A DNA stretch of 64,000 nt from Saccharomyces mikatae IFO 1815 (Eukaryota; Ascomycota; Saccharomycetes; Saccharomycetales; Saccharomycetaceae), in the NCBI RefSeq assembly GCF_947241705.1, contig NC_079266.1, forward strand, positions 186,001 to 250,000. The letters are read 5' to 3'. The notes beneath the pieces are model-generated. The model was not told the DNA's origin. It was given only the letters and a program-made list of their open reading frames with translations, and ran no database searches. The translations under genes were made by a program, and so were the position numbers. Position 1 is the stretch's first letter. Every line of letters begins with the position of its first letter. Below, piece after piece: positions 1-10,735 of the stretch.

Positions 1-267
1 TATTAATGATAAATAAGGACATGTAGTCAATTAAGTAAGTAGACACAAAATTAGATTAATAGTTTATTTATCACACGGCAGCTATACGTATGATACTAAT
101 CCGATTGACTTTCTGAAAGCCCCATCAATAGAAAAGGTTTCTTTTGTCACCTGTACTCTTCGTAAATTAATCGTTTTTGTATGCAAGCTGTACGCCTCGC
201 ATACCATACTCCTTTTCATTAAACCCACATACACTAGTCCGACTGCGTACTTCTTGACATCTACACC

Positions 268-477
268 TCACTGTGCTTTTCCAAGCATTTGCTCCATGTA
301 ATAAATATAACTGCCGATCAACCAACTTCCATGTACCTTGCCCAATTGGCCAACAAGATTCTCATTGCATTGTTTTGACATAATATCTAATTGTTTTGTC
401 GTTTCTTCCAGGTTTGTCTGGAGCTCTCTCAGCTCGTGTGCAAGCTGGTTATACTGTCTTTGCTTGTTGGCATTCAT
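268..477 (-). CDS. HSK3: DASH/Dam1 complex subunit Hsk3
   Basis: This 69-residue protein matches yeast Hsk3 in length and sequence. Hsk3 is a small subunit of the DASH (Dam1) complex, which forms rings on microtubules and couples kinetochores to the mitotic spindle. The N-terminal half (roughly residues 5-45) is a charged helix rich in Q, E and L, as expected for a coiled-coil subunit, and the C-terminal part holds the conserved GSWLIGSYIYYMEQ stretch. It lies downstream of MRPL31 on the same strand, as in S. cerevisiae (YKL138C-A). The ATG at 477 gives the usual start. A second ATG two bases further in is out of frame. Confidence 0.93.
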   Translation of the reverse strand: MNANKQRQYNQLAHELRELQTNLEETTKQLDIMSKQCNENLVGQLGKVHGSWLIGSYIYYMEQMLGKAQ

Positions 478-738
478 TCTCTTAATTATTCTTTCTTGTT
501 TCCTCTCCTCTTTTGAAGTTCATGTGCCTTGGGATGGTATTGTATTTGTAGTTCACGTTGTTGATCTTCTCATTCTTACAAGAAAAACAACAATGATTTC
601 ACTAAACCTGAAACAATGCAAAGAACACAAAACATCAAACCTCATCGCAAACGGAACTCTTGATAAAGATACATATCGAACCATTCAATGGTTGAACTAT
701 ATACAGATTGAAATTTATATCGATAAAGTATGTATTAT

Positions 739-1275
<537 letters not shown>

Positions 1276-1384
1276 TCATGTATACCTATGATAATTAAGT
1301 AAGGTTCAACCGATACATAAGTTAAAGACACAAAAATATCGGTTACTTCCGTGTTGTTGATATAAAATCAATAGCTTTGATAAG

Positions 1385-1720
1385 ATGGAACAAAATAAGG
1401 ATCCGCAAATGATCTCAAAACATAGCACGAGATTACCCATATGGGTGCTAAGTCCTCGTGAAGAACAACAAGCTCGTAAGAATTTGAAGACAGCAACGTA
1501 TGAGAAATGTGCAAATTTTGTACAAGCTATGGCAGATTGTGCTAAGGCGAATGGAATGAAAGTTTTTCCTGCTTGCGATAAGCAAAGAGATGAAATGAAA
1601 TCGTGCCTCTTGTTTTACCAAACAGATACAAAGTACCTAGATGATGAAAGAGACAAAATTGTTCTAGAAAAAATCAACAAGCTTGAAGAACTATATCACA
1701 AGCAAAATTCGACAAAATAA
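1385..1720 (+). CDS. CMC1: CX9C protein Cmc1, cytochrome c oxidase assembly
   Basis: This 111-residue protein carries a twin CX9C motif: C42/C52 and C64/C74 are each separated by exactly nine residues. Such proteins are imported into the mitochondrial intermembrane space by the Mia40-Erv1 oxidative relay and form a disulfide-linked helical hairpin. Cmc1 helps mature cytochrome c oxidase, stabilising Cox1 and contributing to copper handling. There is no cleavable presequence, as is normal for this family. It is the orthologue of YKL137W. Confidence 0.95.
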   Translation: MEQNKDPQMISKHSTRLPIWVLSPREEQQARKNLKTATYEKCANFVQAMADCAKANGMKVFPACDKQRDEMKSCLLFYQTDTKYLDDERDKIVLEKINKLEELYHKQNSTK

Positions 1721-1887
1721 GCTGAGTCGTTTGGTGCTTTGTTATTCTGTTTTATGAAATTATTGAATATATCCACGCTTGTACATAAACTATATATACA
1801 TAAGTTCAAAACAAAAAAGGAAATTTTGATATAAAGGGTATATATGTATGGTATAACACTTATGTTCACTGCATTTAATCACCGTAT

Positions 1888-4068
1888 TCAAAATAAATCA
1901 AGCAGATCCTGTGACACTAGATTGTTGTCCGAAATGGGCGGATTGTTTTTCCCGTTAGAAGATATATCGTCTGAATTGTGACCTAGTTTCAGTTCTTTCA
2001 ACCCTTGAACAGTTTTGGAACCATTCATATTCGTTTTTGTAGTATCCTCAGATGGTCCGAAATCAAACAAGTCATCCAAATCGCCTAGAGTAGCCGAAGC
2101 ATTCAGCATTCCCGTACTGGTATTCATTGCATCATCTCTATCATCAAAATCCAACAACACATCACCATTAGCCTTATTAGAAATTTCGTTTTGCGCCATG
2201 CTTTCCAGTTCCTCTATATGCTTTCCTTTAACAATATTTTGAACATATTTTTTTCCTTTCCTTCTGTTTGAGTTGGGCTTGAAATAAATAGAACTTATAG
2301 TACCTAATTCCATCAATAGTTTCTCCAGAACTTCTGGTGAAAATTTCTCCAGTGTATTGGAAATCATTGGAAGTTTATTTTGACACAAATCGTTAACCAA
2401 ATTTTCACTATTGGGCATTGAAAGGCATCTCCAATACATCATAGCCATATCTCGGACATCCAATTCATGTGTTTGTTGTGTGGCCAGTTCCAGTACACTT
2501 TGTAGCACACTACCTGTTAAAGTGCTATGTAGTCTGACTACTGTCATTAACAAGGACATCTGCGTTAAAGCTTCCTCCTGAACAAAATTGTCTATGAAAA
2601 TATTGATTTTCGACTCTAAATCGGAAAAGTTAGTAGGATGTTGTCCCAACAGCCACACATAGTTGCACTTCGCAATATCAGATTGCAAAAGCTCTTCTGG
2701 GTTCGACCAAGTGTTAAATACTGCGCAAACTTGCTTGGCCATTTTATCATTTTCGGGGCAATGTCTCAATAGGTCACATAATGATATACAGCAATCGTCT
2801 TTTATCGCATCTTGTCTCTCTAACAGTTCTAAAATTATATCCAAAACTTTAGCAACGAATGATTCTTGTGCATACTTGATACCCAATTGCGATAAAGCTT
2901 GGATAGCTCTTGAAACAAATTCGGGCTCATATTCCATTGCATATTCCTTCAGCTCTGTCAATAATAAAGTGCATTGTTTCAAGTTAGAAGGATCGACTAG
3001 TCGAACAAGAATATCGATCTTCTCCAATTTGACGTAAAGTGGATCGTTGAACTTGATATAAAATATTCTTAGCTCTTTGGTTAACAGCTCTGGATATTTT
3101 TCCAATATAATTCTGATATTTTTTAAAGCCACATATTGCATCTCAGGTGGGGTTGACATTAATGATACAAACGCAGATGATAATCTTTTCATTATCAGAC
3201 TATTTGAAGAATATTCGATTAGCGGCAAATTCCTTACAATCACCTTTATAGTAGCCAGGACCACCGCTGGATTGACGTGTTGTAAATGTGCAGTCACCCG
3301 ATCAATAATATCCTGAGCCTCTAAGGAATCTTTTGCCGAATACTCAGAAAGGGTTCCTAGTATGGTAATCCTTGCCCATTCTGTACATTCATTCAAAGCT
3401 AGTAGGAACTGTGACACATGCGACTGGATCAAACTTGAAAGGTCAACAGCGTCCATGTCCATATTATGAATTTCAATCAATGCTGCTGTTGCGTTTGCAA
3501 TGACCAGAGGATTTGAGTCATCTAAAGCATTAACCAAATCCTCAACGACACCCAGTTCAACACACAAATCCTTATTCAGTTGAAAGAGTTTTGCGACACA
3601 TATAACTGCGGTTTTCCTAACATACGCATTGTCATCGTGCAAAGTACGACGAAGAGGTGTTTCAATGTATTCAAGGATTTTATCGACTCTTATCATCGAC
3701 ATCGTTCTAATTGCCATGCAACGAATTAAGGGATTGGGATCTTGTGCATCTGTAATGAATGTGTTAACGGCGAGAATACATAACTCGGGGTGTGTTTCAG
3801 CATAATTCATCACATAAAGATAAACCAGTTTTTTCTGCTCGACATCAATCGTGGCAATGTTTTTTAAAATGTCAGGGAAAAGCGAAGAGACATCTTTTCC
3901 CAATGTCATTTGCTGAATAGTCTTCTTAATTGCATCTTTTCGAGTTTGTGGGTATTGAGAAACCAATCCAGTTCGTAATTCACCTAATTCACCCTTACTG
4001 GATATTTTGGGCGCAATTCTAATAGAGTCCTTCAAAAACTTCTTAATTCTCTTATCCAGTGGTGGCAT
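1888..4068 (-). CDS. APL2: Beta-adaptin of the AP-1 clathrin adaptor
   Basis: This is the 726-residue large beta subunit of AP-1, which links clathrin to cargo at the trans-Golgi network and endosomes. The first ~570 residues form the helical-repeat adaptin trunk, with conserved blocks such as NPLIRCMAIRTM and DDNAYVRKTAVICVAKLF near residues 110-160. The C-terminal ~130 residues are a hydrophilic hinge with acidic and hydrophobic clathrin-box-like stretches (LLDFDD near 645-650; the protein ends SQDLLDLF). There is no separate ear domain, as in yeast Apl2. Length equals S. cerevisiae APL2 (YKL135C). Confidence 0.96.
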   Translation of the reverse strand: MPPLDKRIKKFLKDSIRIAPKISSKGELGELRTGLVSQYPQTRKDAIKKTIQQMTLGKDVSSLFPDILKNIATIDVEQKKLVYLYVMNYAETHPELCILAVNTFITDAQDPNPLIRCMAIRTMSMIRVDKILEYIETPLRRTLHDDNAYVRKTAVICVAKLFQLNKDLCVELGVVEDLVNALDDSNPLVIANATAALIEIHNMDMDAVDLSSLIQSHVSQFLLALNECTEWARITILGTLSEYSAKDSLEAQDIIDRVTAHLQHVNPAVVLATIKVIVRNLPLIEYSSNSLIMKRLSSAFVSLMSTPPEMQYVALKNIRIILEKYPELLTKELRIFYIKFNDPLYVKLEKIDILVRLVDPSNLKQCTLLLTELKEYAMEYEPEFVSRAIQALSQLGIKYAQESFVAKVLDIILELLERQDAIKDDCCISLCDLLRHCPENDKMAKQVCAVFNTWSNPEELLQSDIAKCNYVWLLGQHPTNFSDLESKINIFIDNFVQEEALTQMSLLMTVVRLHSTLTGSVLQSVLELATQQTHELDVRDMAMMYWRCLSMPNSENLVNDLCQNKLPMISNTLEKFSPEVLEKLLMELGTISSIYFKPNSNRRKGKKYVQNIVKGKHIEELESMAQNEISNKANGDVLLDFDDRDDAMNTSTGMLNASATLGDLDDLFDFGPSEDTTKTNMNGSKTVQGLKELKLGHNSDDISSNGKNNPPISDNNLVSQDLLDLF

Positions 4069-4537
4069 AGTTGAGAATGTTGTCTAAAAGGGAAAAGAAG
4101 ATGAAAAAATAGGACTAGAAAATGAATCTGCGCTTAGGTGACCTAAGTATGGCAACGACAAAATTCTAACAGGTATTGTTTGAATATCAGAATAGAATCT
4201 TTATATCGTAAGCATTCTTAGCTGGACACAGCTATTTCTGATATTATTACATGGTTGGAATTTTACAATATCATTATGTACGCGGGACCGGAGGTATAAC
4301 CATAATATATACATAATGTTGAGGAGTAATATTAGGATATACTTAGTTTAAAGCGTTATTTACATTATGCTTTTTTGAAGCATATAATCAATGATTCCAA
4401 ACCATTTTTAAGAGATAGGCTTTAGTTTTTATAAGATTTATGCAAATATTTTGTATCCTCGAGTGAAAATCAAATAACGGGCATTCGATTAATTTCGTTT
4501 GCCAAGAATAGACTCGATAAAACAACAGCATTGTATC
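4069..4537. other. Intergenic: APL2 promoter and OCT1 3' flank
   Basis: AT-rich non-coding DNA. The one distinct feature is a perfect 15-base palindrome, CTTAGGTGACCTAAG, at 4133-4147, about 65 bp upstream of the APL2 start. I see no supportable gene. Confidence 0.6.
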
Positions 4538-6856
4538 CTAAGATTTGTGAGATTGTGCAATAAATTCCATAGCATCGCTGCCCCCTTTCTCTAGCATAGG
4601 GCACTCTAGGACATCGGCAATGCACTTCCAAGGATCCTTCAGTCCGCCCCATTTCAGTAAATGCTTTTTAAATTTATCACCATTGTTTCGACTATATGGA
4701 TCATCATCGAACAAAGTGTACCAGATTTTAGAAGCTATTGTCCTATCAAATAAGTAACTGTAGTAAGTCGCTCCATATCCAAATAAATGGCCGAACCTTC
4801 CACACCAATTACTCTGGTCGTCGACCAAAACTTTTAAATGTCGTTCGAGTGCCTGATAGTTGTCAACAACATTAAAATTATCAATATCAGACATAATTTT
4901 TTCATCATGGAATGATTGGTCCAGCATAGCCATCTTGGCTTGAGAGTATGTTTCACAGTTTTGGAGGAAGTTTGTAGTTTTCATGAAGCACTGTAACATA
5001 CCTTTCTGAATGGTTTCTCCGGTCTCGTAATGTTTACCAATCCTTGTCAAAACTCGTATATCCTTAGCAAAGTGTTCCATCAGGATGCTTGGTAACTCAA
5101 CGAAATCAGTAGCACATCTTGTACCACTTATATTCTGCATGTGAGTTCTTCCTAGCATTGAGTGCATAGCATGGCCCATCTCATGGAAAAGCGTTTCAAC
5201 CTCACTAAGTTGTAAGAAGCAGAGACTTTTCTTAGAAGCGATTGGTACAGGGGAAAAGTTACATACGAGTGAAATGACAGGTAATTGGAAGTAAGAGCCG
5301 TTTGGATTTTCACCGACCTGAATGGTTGAGAAGTCAGTTTCATGAGGGTATATTTGCCTAGAACAACAAACTGTGAAATGTGCCGGGTTTGATGTCTTGC
5401 CATTTCTTTCAAACAAATCACAGTATATTATACCAATAATTCCCTCCTCTTCAGATATTACATTCAACCTTCTTACGTCGGGAGACCATGTTTCGCCCTC
5501 ATCGGCGATCGCTGGCTCTAATCTAATACCATATATTTGCTGAAACAAATCTGACAAACCTTGAATAACATTGCCTAATGTGAAATAATAGCTTATCTCT
5601 TTGGCACTAGGTACATTTGACGGGTTTAATTGTATATACTTGCCAGTGTAGTAATCCCTATCCCAAGGTCTCACAAGTTTTAATATTTCGTCCGTATTTG
5701 TAGTCAATGGCTTCTTGAGATCTTTGGCTTTAAGATCAGCTATAAATTTCAATTCATTTGCTGTTTTGTCTATAGTATTATTCATTAAGGTCAAAATAAA
5801 ATCTTGAACATCTTTCGGATTCTTTGCCATCTTACCTTCTAATTGATATTCTGCATAACTTCCTTTGTGCATCAAGTTGGCCAAAACTGCCCTCAGTTTA
5901 ATCAAACGGTCCAATCTTTTGATTTGTTTGTCAGAGCAACTGTGCAGTGCGGTCCATATCTTTTTTCTTACCACCTCTATTTCACAACTCTTTAATAAAG
6001 CAAAAGCTGCATAGCCAAATGTAGGCACTTTATAATTTTGCCCTTTTACATCTTTATTTAATTGTTTCAATAGGAAAGTACTCACTTTGCTGCTGTCCAG
6101 ATCTTTACATGGTATCTTTACAGAATTCGAACCAGGATAGTCTATATGATTGATGAATTCTTGACCTACTAAACTGATTTCCTGGGATAACTGAATAAAC
6201 TTTTCTCTAACACCAGGGTTCATATATATTCCTGACTTCTCAAAATCATCCAGTAAGATTTTACCAACTTTAAGCTCTTCTTCGCTTAATTTCGGTGCTA
6301 TTTCAGGATTGTTCAAAACGGACTTGAGCATATTACATAATGAGACATCAGTGTTTAAAACATTCATAAACTCAAACATTTGTTCATGGCAATCTTGGGC
6401 TGCCTTCACAAATTCATCTTCTGGATGTGTCGATCTGATAAATTCACACAAATCAATAACTCGGCATAGCGTATCACTTAACCTGTCCAAATTCATAATA
6501 TAGCTTAATTTACCATCTTCACTAAAGTCATTTCTCATTTTTTCGAGGAGTTCCTTTGCTTGCGTCAAAGAAGCCTGGCTGAATTTACGTAAACCATCTG
6601 GGGAAGTCAAGTAAGGGTTCTTGAAAAGTCCAGTTTTATTCTTTTTAAAAAGATACTGTGCAATTTTGCTATTATTAACATCCTGACTATTGATATTTCT
6701 CCAGTATGAATTGTCATCAAAAATTTTCTTAATGCTTTTTGGACTAGTTCTAGAGAGAGCACCAGCTGTGGCAAAGAACCTAAGTAGTTGATTACGGTGG
6801 AAAAGCGACGGTACAAAGACATTGAGCCCACCTTTCAAAGGTATGGCGCGAAGCAT
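4538..6856 (-). CDS. OCT1: Mitochondrial intermediate peptidase Oct1
   Basis: Octapeptidyl aminopeptidase (M3 family) removes an N-terminal octapeptide from many matrix precursors after the main processing peptidase has cut. The zinc-binding motif is visible as LFHEMGHAMHS near residue 558. A basic N-terminus with LLRFFATAG near residues 24-32 fits a mitochondrial presequence. From the ATG at 6856 the protein is 772 residues, equal to S. cerevisiae OCT1 (YKL134C). A longer frame upstream begins only at a GTG and is not used. The C-terminal third has the conserved FGHLFGYGATYYSYLFDR block. Confidence 0.96.
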   Translation of the reverse strand: MLRAIPLKGGLNVFVPSLFHRNQLLRFFATAGALSRTSPKSIKKIFDDNSYWRNINSQDVNNSKIAQYLFKKNKTGLFKNPYLTSPDGLRKFSQASLTQAKELLEKMRNDFSEDGKLSYIMNLDRLSDTLCRVIDLCEFIRSTHPEDEFVKAAQDCHEQMFEFMNVLNTDVSLCNMLKSVLNNPEIAPKLSEEELKVGKILLDDFEKSGIYMNPGVREKFIQLSQEISLVGQEFINHIDYPGSNSVKIPCKDLDSSKVSTFLLKQLNKDVKGQNYKVPTFGYAAFALLKSCEIEVVRKKIWTALHSCSDKQIKRLDRLIKLRAVLANLMHKGSYAEYQLEGKMAKNPKDVQDFILTLMNNTIDKTANELKFIADLKAKDLKKPLTTNTDEILKLVRPWDRDYYTGKYIQLNPSNVPSAKEISYYFTLGNVIQGLSDLFQQIYGIRLEPAIADEGETWSPDVRRLNVISEEEGIIGIIYCDLFERNGKTSNPAHFTVCCSRQIYPHETDFSTIQVGENPNGSYFQLPVISLVCNFSPVPIASKKSLCFLQLSEVETLFHEMGHAMHSMLGRTHMQNISGTRCATDFVELPSILMEHFAKDIRVLTRIGKHYETGETIQKGMLQCFMKTTNFLQNCETYSQAKMAMLDQSFHDEKIMSDIDNFNVVDNYQALERHLKVLVDDQSNWCGRFGHLFGYGATYYSYLFDRTIASKIWYTLFDDDPYSRNNGDKFKKHLLKWGGLKDPWKCIADVLECPMLEKGGSDAMEFIAQSHKS

Positions 6857-7096
6857 TACCGGTGTTATATCCTGAGTATTTCTCACTTAGTGTTCTGACA
6901 TTCACTCCTTTAATTCAGTCTATTCAAAATGAACCCGCCATCTGCTTCTATTTTGAAGTTGAATATGTGTTTTTCTCACTACTTCGTGAGGCGGTGACAT
7001 AAAAACTCGCTATAGCCAATGAAGCGATCGAGGTCCCTCGGTATTTAGGATATAGATGAAAGTTTAAAAAAGTATATATAGAAGTGAATCTGTGGT

Positions 7097-8488
7097 TTAA
7101 GTTAATGTATTACTTATCTTCTCGAGTTCGCGCTTAGCTTCTTTAATCAGCTCATTAAAATTAATCATCTCTGAAACACGAATGGCTCTTTTAAGTTGCT
7201 TTCGAGATGCCTTTAAACGTCCTTTATGCAAACTTATAACACCAACACCATAGTAGGAAAGGCATAATGCTTTGAGTATTTTCTGATCCATTTCTCTTTC
7301 TGTCGCAACCTTTGGGTATTGATTTTCATCCGCAAAGCTGATAATACTTTTATAGCAGTCAGCTGAATATTGTAAGCAAGCATTTTGGTTAGCCTGTAAC
7401 CTGGATCGGACGATTTCTAAATTTTTAGACTTCCGGTGTGGTTGTTGGTCGATACTATATATGCTTCCTTCAAACTGTTCTGAACTCAGATAGAAAATTG
7501 AGCCAAGTTCTGCCTGAGTAAGTAATAGTTCATCAAGAGAACTATCCGTTAATAACATCCATTCTAATGTTGTTATTTTGCTGTTCAATGCCCCTGTGAT
7601 ATTATTCTTTGTGAGGCAGTAACGTGTGTATAACTCTCTTGCAGTTAAGAGTTCTTTCAAAAAGACATATCGCTCGCTTTGAGCTTCTTTTATCTTAAAA
7701 TCCTGTTTACTCTTGAAGTTCAAATGTTTCTGATAGTCATCTTTTGATTTACCTATAAACGGTAGTCCTTTGAAAATTTTCCAATCAAATTGTTGACTGT
7801 CTAGAAGCTCCGATTTGACAAAAACTTCTTTGAGTTCAGGCGAGTTTTCTAGAAATTCTCGCTGAGCTAATAAAAGATGCATTATCAGTAAAGTTATATT
7901 TGTTTCAGAGTCTTTATTTATTTCAATGAATCTTATCAAAATTTGGAGGTCCCTTTTTAACAATAAGGATCTACTTTTTTGTGATCTATCATTAGGTTTG
8001 CTTATTTCATTGTAAAACCTTTTCAACATGTCTTCATATAAAGTTACTGCATCATTATATAAATGTAATTTCTCATACATTTCTCCAATTTTGATCTCAA
8101 TACCGGTATACTCATCCGAAAGGGAGTCCATCTCTTGAACTCTACATTCTTCTAATGCTTTGAGGTAGTATTGGAGACTTTTTTGAAAATCGGCACCTTC
8201 TTTCTTGATTTCTGAATGTAACCCCTTCCTTAATATTTTAGCCACAGGCTTCGGAAAAGTATGATGCGGCCAATAAACCCACCATATATTGAAGGTAATG
8301 AAACTTATCATAGTCATCGATAACACACATTTTTGAAATCTGCTCCTTCTCTTGAATGGCATTCTCCAGAAACTCTGTTCATTCAAAGTAGAATATAATT
8401 TGGACCTATATTTGGTAACCGAGTGAGGAGTAGTGAATCGTTCTATGACCCAGCCATTTTTGAGTGATTTATGCATGTATTTCCACAT
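7097..8488 (-). CDS. Mgr3-like mitochondrial inner-membrane protein (YKL133C)
   Basis: This 463-residue protein is the orthologue of YKL133C, a paralogue of MGR3. Mgr3 is an adaptor of the i-AAA protease in the inner membrane. The basic N-terminus looks like a mitochondrial targeting sequence. One hydrophobic segment spans about residues 54-73, followed by WVYWPHHTFPKPV and a helical, TPR-like C-terminal domain. In S. cerevisiae no clear role is known, and loss does not mimic mgr3. I infer a membrane-anchored domain facing the intermembrane space, by analogy with Mgr3. Confidence 0.9.
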   Translation of the reverse strand: MWKYMHKSLKNGWVIERFTTPHSVTKYRSKLYSTLNEQSFWRMPFKRRSRFQKCVLSMTMISFITFNIWWVYWPHHTFPKPVAKILRKGLHSEIKKEGADFQKSLQYYLKALEECRVQEMDSLSDEYTGIEIKIGEMYEKLHLYNDAVTLYEDMLKRFYNEISKPNDRSQKSRSLLLKRDLQILIRFIEINKDSETNITLLIMHLLLAQREFLENSPELKEVFVKSELLDSQQFDWKIFKGLPFIGKSKDDYQKHLNFKSKQDFKIKEAQSERYVFLKELLTARELYTRYCLTKNNITGALNSKITTLEWMLLTDSSLDELLLTQAELGSIFYLSSEQFEGSIYSIDQQPHRKSKNLEIVRSRLQANQNACLQYSADCYKSIISFADENQYPKVATEREMDQKILKALCLSYYGVGVISLHKGRLKASRKQLKRAIRVSEMINFNELIKEAKRELEKISNTLT

Positions 8489-8990
8489 TCTATATTGGGA
8501 AATACTTCTTCATCAGAATAATATTGTAAATCCTTTTTTATGCACTTACTCTGTTCATTCTTTTGCATTTTCAGAAGATTTAATCCTATTATTTTTTGAA
8601 CATTATCGTGCGGCTGACAGGCCGCATGTATCCGCATGTCACTTTTTATTATATACCAATCAAATACTATTCAGTAAAAACTTAAATGCACTCAAACCTC
8701 TTTGATGCTCTTTCTTATTAACAAAAAGATAAATGAAATCACTCTATGAAACATTTATTTTTGTTTTTATATTAAGGTAAAATCAAGATTTTAGTGGGAA
8801 AAAAAAACTCTAAGAACAATGTATTATAAAAATTGAGCAGCCTGAGTATGATGTCGTATTTTAAAGAAGAAAACGTGATCATAAGCCATTGTAAAAAACA
8901 CGGAAAGTCCTTTGATTTCTACTTATCTCCAGCAGACTAGTCTTTCATCAATATAAATTGATTGGATTGTTGGATATAACCGCATATATG
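8489..8990. other. Intergenic: YKL133C promoter and RMA1 3' flank
   Basis: AT-rich DNA with poly-A and poly-T runs. A short GC-rich inverted repeat (TGCGGC at 8609-8614, GCCGCA at 8621-8626, 6-base spacer) lies about 120 bp upstream of the YKL133C start. No gene is supported. Confidence 0.55.
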
Positions 8991-10298
8991 TCATACTGGC
9001 AAATGACAGTTGTGTAGACGCAACAACTCTTTGCAGATGTATAGCGATCCACACACGATAACGGGAACCACTGTTTTCAACCCGGTTGTTTCAATAAAAT
9101 TCCAAACACTTTGAAGGTCTGGCTGTATGTTAACATTCCTTGTGTATCGATCTTTGATGAATGTAAAAAGATGCATCGGCTCCAGAGATTGGATCCACGG
9201 CATACCTACCACAGATCCAAATCTAGTCACTATTACATGATCTTGCGAACGTATCAACGGATCAAGCAAGGGCGGTACTCTCTTCCCAGATGTTATCGCA
9301 ATGACAAACGTTAAGGGCGTCTCGCCGTATTTGGCCCTCAAATGTCCAGCTAAGTTTTGGGCTGCCTTGGCATTATTTGCGTTGTCCAGTAATAATGCGA
9401 TTGTCTTACCACTGTTAGATTCATAGCAGTAATTCAACCGATGTAAACTTCTTGGCCAATCGATAGATATCAGACCCTTAGATAGTTGATTCTTCGAAAG
9501 AGAAACCTTTTGTTCCTTATTCAAATAGTCTAAAACTGCAATTGCAACTCTTAGATTAAATATTTGGTACTCTTCTTCATTATATAGTAGATGATAGATT
9601 TCAAGAGTACCCCATGAGTCTGTACGTATAATACAATCACCAAGTGAAGGATCAGTGATTTTTAATTGGCACCCGACGTCATGGCATCTTTTCGTTATCG
9701 TAGTTTTTACAAGTTCATCGTTTGACCCGTCTAATACCGTAAATGGTGTAATACGATTGATATTTTTGGAATGGCAGTCAGAAATTTGAGACAAAATTTT
9801 GTATAAAAACGCTTCATCGCTTCTACCGACACTGGTAATCGCACAACAAATCCTATTTTGACCGGCAATTATACTCGCAGGGTCCTGTTTTCCAGCTGAT
9901 CCAGTCTCTATTATACACCACTGGCAACTATTTTTGGCAAAATATACTAATGCTATACCGGTTAGCAGCTCGAGACTGTTACATCGTAAACTTAAAGACT
10001 CATTCACTCCGACAAGCTTATTCTCAATTCTAGTATATTCAGTCAAGGAAATTGCTTCATTATTTATGCAGATGTTTTCTCTAGCATTGAGCAAGAAAGA
10101 CGTAGTATATCTACCAATCAAGACCTTTTGCCGCTGTGATTCAGGATGCTGTAATATAGATGTCAAAAAAGTAGATACGGTCTCCTTACCATTTGTTCCG
10201 GCTATATGAAGGATTTTCAAACTGAATTGGGGGTTTCCAACGTACTCCAACAAACGGTTTATTCGAGGAAATGTCTGTTCTCCACTTATATCATCCAT
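8991..10298 (-). CDS. RMA1: Folylpolyglutamate synthetase-like protein Rma1
   Basis: The 435-residue protein belongs to the Mur ligase/folylpolyglutamate synthetase family and is the orthologue of YKL132C. The family fold is recognisable: an N-terminal ATP-loop region (LKILHIAGTNGKET, residues 28-40), IIETGSAGKQDP in the middle, and DWPRSLHRL plus LLLDNANNAKAA in the C-terminal half. The family loop is normally GTNGKG followed by S or T, but here the last glycine is Glu39. This may weaken nucleotide binding. RMA1 is a minor, non-essential family member in S. cerevisiae with an unclear role, so relaxed constraint is plausible. Confidence 0.9.
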   Translation of the reverse strand: MDDISGEQTFPRINRLLEYVGNPQFSLKILHIAGTNGKETVSTFLTSILQHPESQRQKVLIGRYTTSFLLNARENICINNEAISLTEYTRIENKLVGVNESLSLRCNSLELLTGIALVYFAKNSCQWCIIETGSAGKQDPASIIAGQNRICCAITSVGRSDEAFLYKILSQISDCHSKNINRITPFTVLDGSNDELVKTTITKRCHDVGCQLKITDPSLGDCIIRTDSWGTLEIYHLLYNEEEYQIFNLRVAIAVLDYLNKEQKVSLSKNQLSKGLISIDWPRSLHRLNYCYESNSGKTIALLLDNANNAKAAQNLAGHLRAKYGETPLTFVIAITSGKRVPPLLDPLIRSQDHVIVTRFGSVVGMPWIQSLEPMHLFTFIKDRYTRNVNIQPDLQSVWNFIETTGLKTVVPVIVCGSLYICKELLRLHNCHLPV

Positions 10299-10735
10299 CT
10301 TTTGCTTGGGTGATCTTCCACCAATTAAACAAGTAACTTTCTTCTACACTAAATAGTCGTAAGAAAGTAGATTCACTTGTTTCAGGTTTTTATAACCATA
10401 AAAATATAAATCAGAAATCAGAAAATCATTGTTGGCCCAAACTGCCCCCCCCCCCCCCCCCCCTCAGATATTAGTAGACACTCTATTTTAGGTTATATTC
10501 CTTTTCATTTTTTCTTGAGCTATCTGCCTTTTTCTTTAGCACACCTATTGTCTTGTATCATAAGGAAAAAAACAGCGCGGTTTGGAGCGCTGAAATTGAA
10601 CATGTAAAATAAGAGCCGATCATTATTATGTGAGAAACCTACTCTTGGTGGTACGTGATGAAACTATTGATACATATATATGTATTTTACTAACTGTCGT
10701 TAATTATTTTTCTGTAAGGCTAAAAAATGAAGGTC
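10299..10735. other. Intergenic: RMA1 promoter and SHE2 3' flank
   Basis: Non-coding. It contains an uninterrupted run of 19 C at 10445-10463, about 150 bp upstream of the RMA1 start, and otherwise AT-rich sequence. No gene is supported. Confidence 0.55.
10445..10463. repeat. Poly-C homopolymer (19 bases)
   Basis: Nineteen consecutive C bases are read directly from the sequence in the RMA1 upstream region. Long C runs are rare in AT-rich yeast intergenic DNA and are prone to length error in sequencing, so the exact count is uncertain. Confidence 0.85.

Noticed and set aside
1-267. Possible gene at the left edge
   Set aside because: No frame of useful length or recognisable motif. It is probably 3' flank of HSK3.
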